Below are positions 37,006 to 48,572 of a DNA stretch of 64,000 nt, one piece after another (positions within the stretch are counted from its first letter, which is position 1; each line of letters opens with the position of its first letter). A program made the position numbers and the translations under genes. Source of the DNA: Nymphaea colorata (taxonomy: Eukaryota > Streptophyta > Magnoliopsida > Nymphaeales > Nymphaeaceae); assembly GCF_008831285.2 (NCBI RefSeq), contig NC_045141.1:14804106-14868105 (forward strand), in the 5' to 3' direction. The notes below the pieces were generated by a model. It was given only the letters and a program-made list of their open reading frames with translations. It had not been told where the DNA came from and did no database searches.

Positions 37006-40000
37006 TCATTTCTGAATTCCTGCCTCTTCCAGAAGCTGCTCAGTCAAAGAGAAAAGCCTGACGATGGCACTCTTAGTTTCGTTAAAAGGCTCCCCCTTCT
37101 TTGCTTTTAATGTCTCACTCTTTTGGTCTAAGGAAGCCCCCATCTCAAAGCTCAAACAAGTATCGCTTGCTTTCAGTAGCTCCTGACTAAGATTGGCAAG
37201 TTTCTGAAGGGCACTGACTGCTGCTTGAACTTCTAACTGAGCAACCTCAACTTGAAGCCTTTCAATTGTAAATTCGTCGACACTCTTGTCCCCAGTTCTC
37301 TTCTGTGCAAGAATGTGTACTCTTCTAATATTCTCGGCTTCCTCGTTGATTTCCTCTTCCATTTTTTGAAGTTCCCTTTCCTTCAAGGTCCATTTCTCAA
37401 GTACTGCTTTGATCTCTGCATCTTTTATTGCGAGAGTTCTCTGTACAGTTAATAACTCTATTTCTTTCAGCCTAAGAGATTCTTTAGTTATTTCTAGTTC
37501 TGTTTCCAACTGCTTTTGCCTATTGAGAGCCTCCATTGGTTGTTCCACTACTGGTGATACAATCATCTCCTTCTCCGTCAACAGCTTTTCCTGAATTTCT
37601 GCACTGAAGGAAACATCTCTTTCTTTCTTTGCAGAAGCAACCAGCACATTTGTGAGATTTGCAATTCGTTGTATAATAGATGCAGCTTCGGAGTAGTTTA
37701 GTTTGGTGTCATCTAGTACAAGTTGCATTGCATGTATGTATTGGTCTTTATCCTGAAGCATAGTGGTAGCCTGAAGAAGTGTATCTTCTTTTCCTTTCAA
37801 CAGATCCTTTAACTCATGCAGCTCTTCTTTCACATCAGACAATTTCCTCTCTGTAGCTTGGATAATGGCATCCTTTGCTTGCAAGAGAAGCTGAATAGAC
37901 TTCTTATCTGATCTCAGTCGCTCGATTTCAAGTTTAGCTTTCACCAACTCAGATTCTTTAACCTGAAGAAGGCCTTGAGAAATAGTGAACTCTGACATTT
38001 TCTTCTCCAGCTCCTTCTTGAGTGACAGGACTTCAATTGATGCACACTCCAGAGCAGATTTCCTAGCATCCAAATCCTGCTGAAGCTCTGCTACTAACAC
38101 CTTCTTGGCATCAAGCTGTTTCTCAAGTTCAGCATTACGGGCACGAGCTGCTTCTAGTTTATTCTTTTCATTTTCAATTTCTAGCTGAGCATTTTTCAGG
38201 CTTGCTTTGTGTGACATCAAGACAATCTTTTGCTCCTCCATATCAGCTAATTGCTTCTCAAGCTGGTGCTCTTGATTGTTCAGCGTTTTTCGTGACAAAG
38301 CTAAAGACTTTTGAGAATCGATTAGCTCAGATCTTATAGTAGCAAGAACTGTTCTCATTTGTTCTAGCTCTGCTTCTGTTCCCTTAATTTTATACTTCTG
38401 GTTGGCCACTTCCTCTGTAAGTTTTTTGAGTTCCTCTTGTCTACATAACCATTCAAGAGTTCGTGCTTCTAGTTTGGCCTCTGCAACCCTTAGCATCTCT
38501 TCTTGATTCCTCTTTTGCTGTAAGGAGTGAAGTAACTTGAGCTCTTTCTCCCCAATGACACTATGGAGTTCCTGAATGTCAACCTTCTGTTTCTTTATAA
38601 CTTCATTGGCTTCGCCCAGAATCTGATCTCTAGACTGCAGTTCCAAACTAATCTTTTCAGCTTCTATGTTTTTCAGGTACAAGTCCTCTCTCATTTTATG
38701 TAGTTCTTCCTCCTTCCGTGAAAGAGAATATTTGGTGCTGACCATCTCCTTGTCACGCTCTCGCAACAAAAGCTTCAATTTTTCAATCTGGCTTCCTTGA
38801 GAGGCTAAATCATTATGGGCCTTCTTAAGTTCTTCCTCCAGCTCTAATTGTCTAGTTTGTACAGCAACCATTGCTTCCTCTCGTCGTTCTAGTTCATGCT
38901 GGGCATGATCTAATTCAGCACGGTCCAATAACACCATTCTCTCTGCATTTTGGAGGTCCTCTTCTTTCTTCATCAAAGCAACTAATGCTGCTTGGAGATC
39001 AGCTTCAAGAATTTGAAGACTAATATCCATATTATCATCCATTTGGAAGACATTACTCATTTGTTTGTCAAGCTTCAGTGATTGTGAAAACAATTTCTCC
39101 AAAAGAACTCTTGCAGGTTCTGTGGATCCATTCTCATTGCTATTAATACTACACTTGGGCTTATCTAGGACTGATCTCACCAGAGTTATCAGAGGTCTAC
39201 GCCCGTTCCAGGATATTGGAAGAGTAAAGATTTTCTGTTTCCAGTTAAGCTGCATGGGCTCTTGCTGCATTAAGTTTGTGGTAACTGTTAGGACATAGTT
39301 GCATCTAAAATCATATCCAAAAGCCTAGCCTATCTAGTTCAAGGCAATTTCAGAGAATGCTATATAGGCTAAATATATTGGAAATAAGATTAACATATTT
39401 ATGCAGAAGGTTATTCTTGAATACTTGGTCCTTCCAACTGATATCCACTACAGTACTGACCTACCTTTGCCTGCATGGAGGAGGATCTGAACCAACATTA
39501 CGAAGATTACTGTGATATGTGAACTATGGGGTGGACACATCAAATACATCCAGTCAACAATCTGAAAGTGATACCAAGTTTCAAATGAATGCCAGACAGG
39601 GAGGATACAATAGTGAACAGGTAACTGTTGTCCATTTCCCAGTCTTCTTGTGGTTGGAGGAGGGAAGGTAGCTTAATCCAACAGAAGGAAAAGTTCTGGA
39701 AGTTTGAAACTTAAATGTTAACCTTTTGGGAGGCCTACGCCCCATAGAAACTGTAATCAATAAATCATAAGGGTCCTTGCTCTTACTAATATCTGCTGGC
39801 ATACAAATCCATTGGCTCATTTTCACATGAAATGAAACACTTCACTGTGTGGGAGAAAAGAAAAACCTTCCCTGCAGGTAGCAGGAGCGCGCAGATGCTT
39901 TTATCTAAACGTCTTTTTCATGAATCCACTAGGAGAGTACCTTCACAAATGCACCACCCAGGCTAATTTTTTATAGTCCCTTTCATGTGACACATTTTCT

Positions 40001-41568
40001 TTCATGCTTGAAACAGGTCCTTTGGGCAAACTATAACAGCTCAGATGAAGCACGAAGCACTTTATTGATGAAAAGAATGATGCATGGAACTTAGAAGAGG
40101 TTGAAGCGGCACAGGTCCATAGAACTTGCCAACTACAGAAGGCCTATTATGGTCACAAATAAAGAAATTCAAGGCATTATATATATTTCAGTTCAATAGA
40201 GGTTCCACTCAAGCGTATTTGTGTGTGCCAATTATGAATTTATAGTTTACAAGCATAATCAATCTTCTGGTATGAGGCAAATAAACAAAGTTATCTCATG
40301 AAGATTATATGTCCATATCCAAGAACAGCAGTTTGCAGGTTCGCCAAGGCCCATGCTCATGCACAATTAGTTTCAACTCACGTGAGAAAATTCACCAAGG
40401 CAGATCTTTGAGATTCAGGAACAGTCCATCAGACCTTTTAGCATCACCTGTCATATACACTATTTTGTTCTTACCGATGACAAACTTGTACTAGGAGGAG
40501 CAGTACTACTGGATCTTCAAATCCTAGTCGTATAAGGTTAACCACTCACTCCTAATCAGGGAAGGTGGATTTGGGGATGAGGGAATTCAAGGATGGTCTT
40601 TGAAGCAATACAGAATGATTTTTATGTAATCTAGGCTGTAGCACTCCATGCAAGTTGCAGAAGCGCCTTTCATACCTCAGTCTAACATATATCATTGTCA
40701 TGCCACGCTAATTTTCATTAATTACTGCAGAAAAAAGGACAATTGGTCAGCTGCCCACCTCTACAATTGTGTGTACAACTTACCCAGATCAAGTCAGCTA
40801 TCAGCAATGATCCATTACTACAGCACCATAACAGATTAACGCAATTTCAGAAGGTGAGTTATTTCTATCTCCATGAAAAATATATATTGCTTAAGAACGG
40901 CTAAATTTCACCAAATAAGATGAACGGTAGGATATGGCAAGGTAAATATATCATCTGGGTATTCCAGAAAAGGCCTGCCATTAATGGAAACGGACTCATT
41001 TCGACAACTTTAATATTAGAAGCGCCGTAACAGAGGGCCCTTCTTCCGTTTAATTAGATTCTATTTGTCGGATGTTTGAATATCAGTTGAAGCCATAGAA
41101 CTAGAGTATGGCGGAACTACCAGCAGCCCACATTAAAGGAGAAGTTGCTTTCCTACATAAGCAAGTAAATATGGGAAACAGCAAGAGAAAAGAAAGGAAA
41201 CCTGCCAAAATATGAAAAAAGGAAAATAAAGTTCCACAATCTCAAGTTGGGTGCTTGTCCAGACAGAGTCTAGCGGTTCTATAGCATCATTATGAAGTCC
41301 AAACACAGAAAGTGACAAAGAAATGTACTTCATAGCACCAAATAAGTCTCCAAATTAAAAACTCAACAAAAGGGTACCATCCCCACCAAACCAGAACATT
41401 GAAACCAATAAAAAAATAAAGTGCAGAATATCCCAAGAAAACAAAATAAATCAAGCAAAGTGAAAGAACAAGAACAAGAAGAAAAAAAGAAAGGCATACC
41501 TCTGGATTATGAATTCTCTGGATGAGCAAACCCGTGACAATCTTCCTATAAAGAACGGACGACGTCAT
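37006..41568 (-). CDS. PII1: Plastid coiled-coil protein PII1/MRC-like (starch initiation), 2 exons
   Basis: Exon 1 is 41500-41568 (23 codons) and exon 2 is 37006-39324, giving 795 residues. Intron 1 (39325-41499) starts GTATGC and ends CTAG; the other nearby acceptor breaks the frame. The first 60 or so residues are rich in hydroxylated and basic residues with few acids, as in transit peptides. From about residue 110 to 720 the protein is almost unbroken heptad coiled coil (KKEEDLQNAER, ELERREEAM, KERELQKMEEEI). The conserved tail contains RTLAIKDAEIKAV, LAQKRTGDKS and a leucine-rich stretch ending LANLSQELL. These blocks match my memory of Arabidopsis At4g32190, named myosin-resembling chloroplast protein (MRC) and Protein Involved in Starch Initiation 1 (PII1), which acts with starch synthase 4 to start granules in the stroma. 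Length is close to the Arabidopsis protein (about 780). The large second exon shows no frameshift. Coiled coils are easily confused, so the tail match carries the assignment. Confidence 0.85.
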
Positions 41569-43839
41569 CTCCCCACCGCTCAGTTCTCTGCTTGCTTGGG
41601 AGACGAAAAAACCCACTAAAGGCAGACAAGTTCGCGCATTGCCCGGTAGCAGGCGGCAACAGAATCCGACAAGTTAGAGAGCAAGGGAGCTCCCCATCAT
41701 CAACCGGAAAGGAACCAACCTCTCAGAACGATCTCCAATCTTGCTGCACCACTCACAGACAATCAAAACATCGCCATCCCCACGATGGATGGACGCCATG
41801 GAACAATAGGCGGATCACTTTACATCACAACCGTCTGATTTTCAAAGAGAGAGGAGATCATAAGGGCGTTGCTACTTGCTAGCTCCATCCATGTGACAGA
41901 GAAAGACGAATGGGAGGGAAAAGAACGGCCTAATTTACAAAAGGCGGATAAATTACCAGATAATTCCATGAAACGTACAATATATATGAAACGTACAAAC
42001 AAATCAAAGCCATGTTTTGTAAAACAAGCCAATTTCCATGTCAATGGGTGGCACTAGAACCTGTGTTCCACTATTTCACTAGAAGGGTATTTTCGTCTTT
42101 TTATAAGAAACTATGTTCAAAGTCCATTTTACCCTTTTACGAAGAGGTCTTCTATTTTACTATCAAGGGTATTTTTGTCATTTTGAATCCTTAAAACACA
42201 AAAATATACAACCTGTTATTGCCTCTTTCAAATATTTATTATTGTTAATGTCTTTTGTCAAATGTATCTTACTTTCATTTGACGAAGAATTCTTATGCTT
42301 TTGAAAAAACGTGATCAACATTTGACATTTTTTTTTCAACTTTTTATAAAAACAATCCTATGAAGTAAACTCTCACTAACATGAAAATTGCAAACAGTTA
42401 GCTGAATTCATATGAATGTTATCTATTGATAGACATAAACTTTTGAAAAAGAAATACTGCCAAAAACTTGTTTTGGTTTATCATGTTGACGGAATTTTTA
42501 TATTAAGGCCTCATTTAATAGTTTTTTCATAAAAAAAATATGAAGGCATGATTTTTTTTTTTAAACGTAACTTTTTTTTACCATCCGTCCTTGTAAAAAT
42601 GTTTCCTCTTCCTCACAATCACTAGTCTCAGTCATCTCAGCTTCTAAATACATGCAGTCTGGGGCTAAAAAAAGTATACCCTTGTTAAAAAACATTATAA
42701 AAGATGGTGTTTTCTTTGAAATTATAAGCAAAAAATAAGGATAAAAAGATGGTTTTCATTTTTTAATCACTTCAAATTATTCTCATTTTAACTTAACGAG
42801 TAATAGATTCCAGCTAACCTTTAAATAATAAAAATTATTTTGCTGACAATTTAACAATTTAAATAATAGATTCCAGCTAACCTTTGAAGGGTGTGATCTT
42901 ATTCGCTTGTGAAATAATATTTTGAGGTGAGTTCTAATAAGCTTCATTTGAGTATCTTCTAAGCATTACTTAATTTATCTCCATAGGTCAAATTTCTTTA
43001 TTCTATAGTTGCAAGTGAGTGAGAGAATTACATCCCAACTTATATTATAGACGACTTAAGTGAAAAGCACAGAGATGTTCGGGGATGGACTTTGGCAATT
43101 GTCTATAAGTCAAAGGTGGATTTGAAAAAATCTATCTTTCTTTATGTCTTTGCATCCCAACCATACTTTGGCAAGAGAGATGCATTGGAGTAGTTGTATT
43201 TATGACCCCACATGAAAAGCAAGGTAAGGGTATTATCGTCCGCCAGTGAGATAATATTTTATTCAAAGAACATTTTAAAAATAACCCAAATATTTAGTAA
43301 TAAAGCTAAACATTTTTTTCCAAATTAAAAGGCTTTATAAGTTTGTTTTGATCAAGCAAACTATGAATTAGTAGTGATATACCATTTTGCCCTTTAGAAG
43401 AAGGCAGTGAAAAATATACATAACTCTGCAAATGCACCTATGTTTAACCTAATTTCTTAATAGTACAAAAACCAATTCACTTGGATTGAAAAAATCAGAC
43501 ATTCATTAAAAGAAAGTTAGAAACATTCAATTTTTATTTTTTCAAACATAAAATTGGAGTTTTGGAGATTATTAGTAAAATCAAAATCCGGACAAATGAT
43601 AACATGAAAGTGTTTTTTAAATCGAACTCGCTGACTGGAGATGCATTATTAATTTATTCTTTCGAGTGAAGCAGCAGATGGGCATGATTTTGTCAAATTA
43701 CTGTAAATTGGGGACTTATTTGACAAAAATTAACGGCTTCCTCCTCAATAAATAGGGAACGCGCGTAAGGCTTCCTCCTCCTCCTTCCCTCCTCTTCTCC
43801 CTTTTCTTTTTGCTTTGAGACAAACTGCAGGGATCAATA
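41569..43839. other. Spacer between PII1-like and DOG1-domain genes
   Basis: The PII1-like leader and promoter lie near 41.57-41.9 kb. AT-rich DNA follows, with short partly repeated stretches (GGGTATTTTCGTC and GGGTATTTTTGTC near 42.1 kb). No gene seen. Confidence 0.5.
43744..43756 (+). promoter_or_regulatory. TATA-like core promoter
   Basis: An AATAAATAGGGAA box sits about 95 bases before the ATG at 43840. A strongly pyrimidine-rich leader (TCCTCC and CTTCTCC runs) follows, as in many plant 5' UTRs. The layout suggests a plus-strand start near 43770-43780, but it was judged by eye only. Confidence 0.33.
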
Positions 43840-44125
43840 ATGGAGAGAAGGCGATCATCGTCGTCGTCCTTTTCGTCACCGCTGTTATCAAAAAGAGAAT
43901 TACCGAGGCAGACGACGTGGGAGCTCCTCAGACTCTGCCCACCAACGTCCGCTGCATCTCTCTCACTCTCCTCATTTGATAAGTCCTGAAATGCTTTAGT
44001 CCTAAGTTCTTCCTTGTTTTGGTGCAGAGGCAAGACTCGCAGCGAGGCCACCGAGCAAGAGGACGAGCAGCATCAGCACGGCGGCACTCTCAAATGTGCG
44101 TGGATCCTCGATTGGAAGAGACGCG
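43840..44125 (+). other. Possible upstream exons of the DOG1-domain gene
   Basis: Two open segments could belong to the gene downstream. The first is 43840-43916, beginning ATGGAGAGAAGG and encoding a Ser/Arg-rich start (MERRRSSSSS). The second is 44028-44125, after a good acceptor (TTTTGGTGCAG) and before a donor GTGCGT; it encodes an acidic stretch then CAWILDWKRR. Their phases fit each other and the acceptor at 44796, and the joined model would be 279 residues. The donor at 43917 (GTGGGA) is weak, and I do not recognise the encoded N-terminus. The alternative is a separate short gene of 49 codons ending at 43989. Confidence 0.3.
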
Positions 44126-44831
44126 GTGCGTTCTGCTTCTTCCTTTTCTTTCTTGTTGGCCACAGTCTTGTTCTCAGCAAGATCATTTTTCACCAGTGGA
44201 CCGGAAAAATCTTGTCTATAATCGGAAATTACGTCTTCTTATGTTTTTCTGCATCCCTTTCTTCTTATCTCCGACCAAGATTGCTGTAATTTATTCGGTG
44301 ATCCATCACCGGGGGGAGAACCATTTTCCATGTCCCCATCAAGAAATCTTGTAGCCATTTGCCCAGAAACCAGGACGACCCAACGTCGCCATCAAGAGAA
44401 ACTCGTTCTTTCCGTTGCTTGCGAAGGGTGCTACGCCGTTCAGGTTATTCGAAGGCCAAAAACTAGAAGGATCAAGCAGAATCATGACCAAACTGGCAAC
44501 TCGCTATTCGAAGACCTCAGGATGTGTTTCTTGATACTTTCTGGTAACAAAGAAGAAATCAAGGATGAAAATCAATAGTTTGTTGTTCAGATTTAAAAGC
44601 AAAAGAGATCAATGATGAAAACCAACATTTTATTGCTAAAATTTCTCCTTCGTATTAATTTCTTATGCTTTCTGTAAAGAAACCAAAACTAAGAGCACCA
44701 TTGGCATTTAAAGAGACGATTGAATCGTGCATATTTGGTTCCATCAAAGCTTAAATCCTTATCTTTACCTTCTTCTCGGTGCAATTATCCGAACAGGACA
44801 GAAATCGTTGAAAAAAGGGCTCCACGACCGA

Positions 44832-45461
44832 ATGAAGAGAGCGGCTACACTGGAAAGATTTCTCAAAGCGAAGTACCTCCTGGACCGCTTTATTGACAAG
44901 CAACTCAGCCGATACGAGCCGCGCTCCCACAGGTCATCGGCTCCAATCCGTCCTGGCAAGGTTGCGGGCGAGCTCATGCCGTCGTCGAGATGCCGACTGG
45001 AGAACTCCCTGTATTGGCTCGGCGATTGGCGTCCCTCGGCCATCTTCACACTCCTTTTCCTCTTCATCCGTGCGTCCCGGTTCAATCTAAGGACCTGGCA
45101 GATCAAGGTCTTGAATCGTTGTCGCCAAGACGCCCGCATCGAGGAAGCCATCCTGGAAGAAGAGCTCGGCGAGTATCAGGCCACATGCATACTCAGGCTG
45201 CCGTTCGCCGGAGCGGGAGCCGACTTTGACGAGGACAGCACATGCAGGACCGAGACGGCCGTCCACTCCTTACAGTTGGGTTTGAAGAAGATAGTCCGAA
45301 TCGTCGCTCGAGCTCAGCAGCTCAGGTACAGGGTGCTCGAGCTCATCGTCAAGAGGGTGCTTGACCGTACAGACGCTGCAGAATTCTTGGTGGCCTTCGC
45401 CGGAATTCAGGATATGGTCCACCATTTTGCCTCATGCCACAAGCGCATAAATGGTATATGA
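44832..45461 (+). CDS. Divergent DOG1-domain protein
   Basis: This is a GC-rich open frame of 209 residues from the first in-frame ATG. LYWLGDWRPS matches the W(L/I)GGWRPS core of the DOG1 (seed dormancy control) domain. It is followed by the family's acidic helix (EEAILEEELGEYQATC), a leucine/arginine-rich helix (LKKIVRIVARAQQLRYRVLE) and the C-terminal TDAAEFLVAFAGIQDMV block. DOG1-family proteins include DELAY OF GERMINATION1, its paralogues, the INP1 pollen-aperture factor and the C-terminal part of TGA bZIP factors; no bZIP is seen here. The sequence departs from all members I can recall, and the N-terminal helix normally present is only partly recognisable. The 5' end is uncertain because the frame is open upstream without ATG to an acceptor-like AG at 44796. 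At the 3' end the frame stops at TGA 45459-45461, but a donor at 45454 could join to an exon at 45782 that adds about a dozen residues. Confidence 0.72.
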   Translation: MKRAATLERFLKAKYLLDRFIDKQLSRYEPRSHRSSAPIRPGKVAGELMPSSRCRLENSLYWLGDWRPSAIFTLLFLFIRASRFNLRTWQIKVLNRCRQDARIEEAILEEELGEYQATCILRLPFAGAGADFDEDSTCRTETAVHSLQLGLKKIVRIVARAQQLRYRVLELIVKRVLDRTDAAEFLVAFAGIQDMVHHFASCHKRINGI

Positions 45462-45879
45462 ATCTTCTTCTTACCTCAGGGTTCAGGTTCTTCTGAACTA
45501 CTAAAACCGGTTCGATTATGAAGAGAGTATTCGTACAGTGGAATTTAAGCATGCATGGTCTAGAAGTCCAATACCCACAAATCAGTTGCTAAGTATCATC
45601 AGAGCCATCATCATCATAATCTACGGAACATGTAGGTTTATGTCAAAATGTGCATCATCATCATGATGGTACTCATCTTTACTTCTTAATGTCAGATCAG
45701 TGCATCAACATTAATCTCAGATACACCATTAATTTGGGAAGAAAAACTCTTGTTAATGCTGTCATTTTTATGTGAATGTGCAGGTCCAGTATGCATTTCC
45801 ATGGAGACCTTCGCGTCATAATGTGGAAACTGGCAGAAAGGATCAATTTGGTTCTTCATTATCATGAAAAGTTGAAAAC

Positions 45880-45907
45880 CTCTCTCTCTCTCTCTCTCTC
45901 TCTCTCT
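45880..45907. repeat. (TC)n microsatellite
   Basis: Fourteen TC units downstream of the DOG1-domain gene. Confidence 0.95.
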
Positions 45908-46855
45908 GCGTTCTGCTTGTGGAGTTTTTATCTATGTTTACTCTGTAACATAAATCCTCCTGTTTTGTACATATAATGAGAATATGAAGTCTTTTTTCAT
46001 CAATATGCAAGAACGATACTTTTCAGCTGAGGGCTCCGTAACTTCTGTTTTGGAGTTGTCTTGATGAAAGTGGCCTACATGCAAATTTGGTAGTTCGAGT
46101 CCTTGTGGTGGCGATGGTCCTCAAATCATCATGAACCGCCCGGAGCACACTAATTTCCGGCAATCAAAGAGCATCAGTTACCAAATGGCTTAGTTATGGC
46201 CGGGGTTCAGCGTCATTTTCCCTGTTTTTTAAGCAGATCTGGGACTCCCAAACTCTGTCCAGAAGCTCGCGTCGGCATTAAATCACATGGAAACAAACTG
46301 AAAGTATGTTGCAGCAAATTGGACTGTGTTAATTGTCAGCAGAAATCAGCCTGTTCTGGAGCAACTGAAGGCAGAGACCTCAGTATCTAGCAACAGGGAG
46401 CGTATATAAAAGGAACCAGATTGCACCAAGTTTAGCTCATGTTTTTTCTTTTGCCTTGTGTTCAATAACTAGATTTTATTCAAGCATCATGAACAAATCC
46501 ACCATTCATAAAGAAATTCCTTACTGAATTTGGAACACGACCAGATGATGTCCTGCATTAAGACCTTGGACGTGGAAGTAATATGCCAGCCCATATTAAC
46601 GAATGTCGTAACTATAACCAATTAGTGCACAATTGCAGTTATTGCCTTGCAAAATTTAGCAGTCTGCAAGAGCAGATGATCAAGGGGCCAAGCGCCCACA
46701 AGGTTAAACATCTAATACCGGCAAAGATTGCCAGAGTCCGCATTCCACCAAGATGAGCCATATGCATTAATCACATTTGGGGTAAACTCCTGCAGCACCC
46801 TCAACATTTTTTACAGAAAAGATGTTAATAGCCGCTCTAAAATCTGGCACTAAGG

Positions 46856-47030
46856 GGCATAACATAGCTGATTATAGCTGATTGGGCAAGTGGACTGGTG
46901 AAAACACAGTCGTCAGCTTGATTCTCATGCGAGATATTCTTCTATACTGCAAATGATAGCATATTATTCTCCAGTTGAAAAGAGTAATTGTAAGTTCACT
47001 CGGGTTTCGAATCAGTCCTAGACTCCATGA
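46856..47030 (+). mobile_element. Degenerate tRNA-derived SINE
   Basis: GGCATAACATAGCTGATTATAG resembles the A-box of the copy at 63.74 kb, and GTCGTCAGCTTGATTCTCATG the B-box region; both are quoted only in outline. Several small insertions separate them. Confidence 0.5.
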
Positions 47031-47079
47031 CAAGGGAAAGGAAGAGAAACTCCATGACAAGGGAAAAGGAAGAGAGACT
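47024..47079. repeat. 27-bp tandem duplication
   Basis: CTCCATGACAAGGGAAAGGA recurs with one extra A. Confidence 0.85.
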
Positions 47080-47469
47080 TTGCTTTTTTTAAGGTGTCTT
47101 CCTGACTATTGTAGAAAACTGAAGCCAGGCAATAAGCTGAGCTCACTCTTCCGGCGTCACTCTTTCAGGGGTTTTACTGTTGCTGTTAAGAGGGCATGCT
47201 TATATTCGATGTAAAATATTTTGCCTTAAATATGGTATTGACTTTATTAAATATTCCCCATGGGTGCTTAAGCTTCACATTGGGATGGATTAGAAAATCC
47301 GGCTCCAAAGCCAACTTTGGGGTCGGGGCAGGGAGGAGCACAACCCGATTCAGTGTCGTCAGAATTCCCTGGACTCCTAGTCCTGGAGCAGGGAGGGCCG
47401 GCCCGCCGGGGAGAGCCAACGGCCACCATTCGTGCTAAAGAATGTGTGGCACAGGAGAGGAGATGGACG

Positions 47470-47478
47470 GATAAGATC
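47470..47478 (+). promoter_or_regulatory. atpG: I-box-like GATAAG motif upstream of atpG
   Basis: GGATAAGAT lies about 135 bases before the atpG start. GATAAG I-boxes are common in light-responsive promoters of nuclear photosynthesis genes. A single short match is weak evidence, and it may fall inside the 5' UTR. Confidence 0.25.
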
Positions 47479-47608
47479 CCATACCACCACCACCCTCTTC
47501 CCTCCTCCTCCTCTTCCACCCTCTTCTTCTCTTCATCGGAAAGAAGGAAAGGAGGAGCAAAGGAGAAGCCACGAACAGAGCAGCGCGGAGACTGAGTGAA
47601 GAATCCCC

Positions 47609-48265
47609 ATGGCGACGAGCATCCTCATGGCCAAGATCCCAACCAAGGCTACCACAGCCCCACTTCCCCAGAAGCCCAGGTGCTCCCCTGCGACCACCCT
47701 CCTCCATGTTCCGCAGGAGGCGGTCCGCCGCCTCATCAGCCACCCTCATCTCAGGTCCGCGGCGCTCTCGGTCTCGACGGCTGCGGCCGCCTTCTCGGCT
47801 TCGTCGGCGTTGCCGGCCCTGGCTGCGGAGATAGAGAAGGCGAAGCTCTTCGACTTCAATCTGACGCTGCCTATCATCGCGGCAGAGTTTCTGGTGTTGA
47901 TGTTCGCGCTGGACAAAATCTACTTCACGCCGCTCGGGAAGTTCATGGATGGGAGGGACGCGGCTATCAGGGAGAAGCTCAACAGCGTGAAGGACACCTC
48001 TGCGGAGGTGAAGGAGCTGGACGAACAGGCGGCGGCGATCATGAGGGCGGCCCGAGCCGAGATATCGGCGGCGCTCAACCAGATGAAGAAGGAGGTGTCG
48101 GCAGAGGTGGAGGCGAAGCTCGCCGAGGGGAGGAAGAAGGTCGAGGTGGAGCTCAACGCTGCGCTCGAGAACCTCGAGAGGCAGAAGGAGGAGACCATCC
48201 GGAGCCTCGACTCCCAGATCGCGGCCCTTAGCGACGAGATTGTCAGGAAGGTCCTCCCCCTCTAA
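47609..48265 (+). CDS. atpG: ATP synthase CFo subunit b' (nuclear-encoded, thylakoid)
   Basis: An intronless frame of 218 residues. Residues 1 to about 50 are a basic, hydroxylated plastid transit peptide. Residues 51-72 are an Ala-rich thylakoid-transfer segment ending ALPALA, an AxA signal-peptidase site, so the mature chain would begin AEIEKAKLF. One membrane span (about 85-102, [15 protein letters not shown]) is followed by the invariant block [17 protein letters not shown], then a long charged amphipathic helix that pairs with subunit b as the peripheral stalk of chloroplast F1Fo ATP synthase. The product corresponds to Arabidopsis ATPG/PDE334. Length and domain order are normal, and no key residue seems missing. 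The start has a good context (CCCCATGGCG) after a pyrimidine-rich leader. The gene is much more GC-rich, especially at third positions, than the DNA around it. A poly(A)-like signal lies about 300 bases beyond the stop. Confidence 0.96.
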   Translation: MATSILMAKIPTKATTAPLPQKPRCSPATTLLHVPQEAVRRLISHPHLRSAALSVSTAAAAFSASSALPALAAEIEKAKLFDFNLTLPIIAAEFLVLMFALDKIYFTPLGKFMDGRDAAIREKLNSVKDTSAEVKELDEQAAAIMRAARAEISAALNQMKKEVSAEVEAKLAEGRKKVEVELNAALENLERQKEETIRSLDSQIAALSDEIVRKVLPL

Positions 48266-48566
48266 GAAGCAACACTCCACTCCAGCTTCGTCTGTACGTA
48301 ATTCTGTTATTCCTCCCCTCCTCCTCCTTTTTGCTTTTAGGATTTCCTTCCCTTTTCTTTGTTACTCAATTCCATTCAGCTTGATTGTGTGGAATTGTTG
48401 AATGGGCATAAAATCTGTAGAAAAGCGATGATTATAAATGCGATTCTGACATTGCATTGGATATCTCTATCTCTGCCTCTGAGGCGGTATTTGTATAAAC
48501 GAGGCATTGGGATGTTTAGAATTATGCATTTTGCTATGATTATGAGCTGAGATGGGGATCGAATTG

Positions 48567-48572
48567 AATAAA
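48567..48572 (+). terminator. atpG: AATAAA poly(A) signal candidate for atpG
   Basis: AATAAA occurs about 300 bases after the atpG stop, in an AT-rich stretch that follows T-rich 3' flanking sequence. It is the canonical near-upstream element, though plant poly(A) signals are loose. Confidence 0.35.

Larger units (their letters stand above)
45462..47608. other. Spacer between DOG1-domain gene and atpG
   Basis: It holds a possible last DOG1 exon at 45782-45820, a TC tract, a SINE relic, a 27-bp duplication and the atpG promoter and leader. No further gene seen. Confidence 0.5.

Noticed and set aside
41569-41616. An earlier start for the PII1-like protein (MGFFV...)
   Set aside because: The codon at 41616 is GTG. 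ATG at 41568 is the first proper start.
44727-44831. Extending the DOG1-domain protein upstream to 44727
   Set aside because: The first codon there is GTG, not ATG, and an acceptor-like AG falls within the extension.
47435-48280. Long frames in other phases and on the minus strand over atpG
   Set aside because: They are shadows of the GC-rich atpG coding sequence; the composition is Arg/Gly-rich without domain character.
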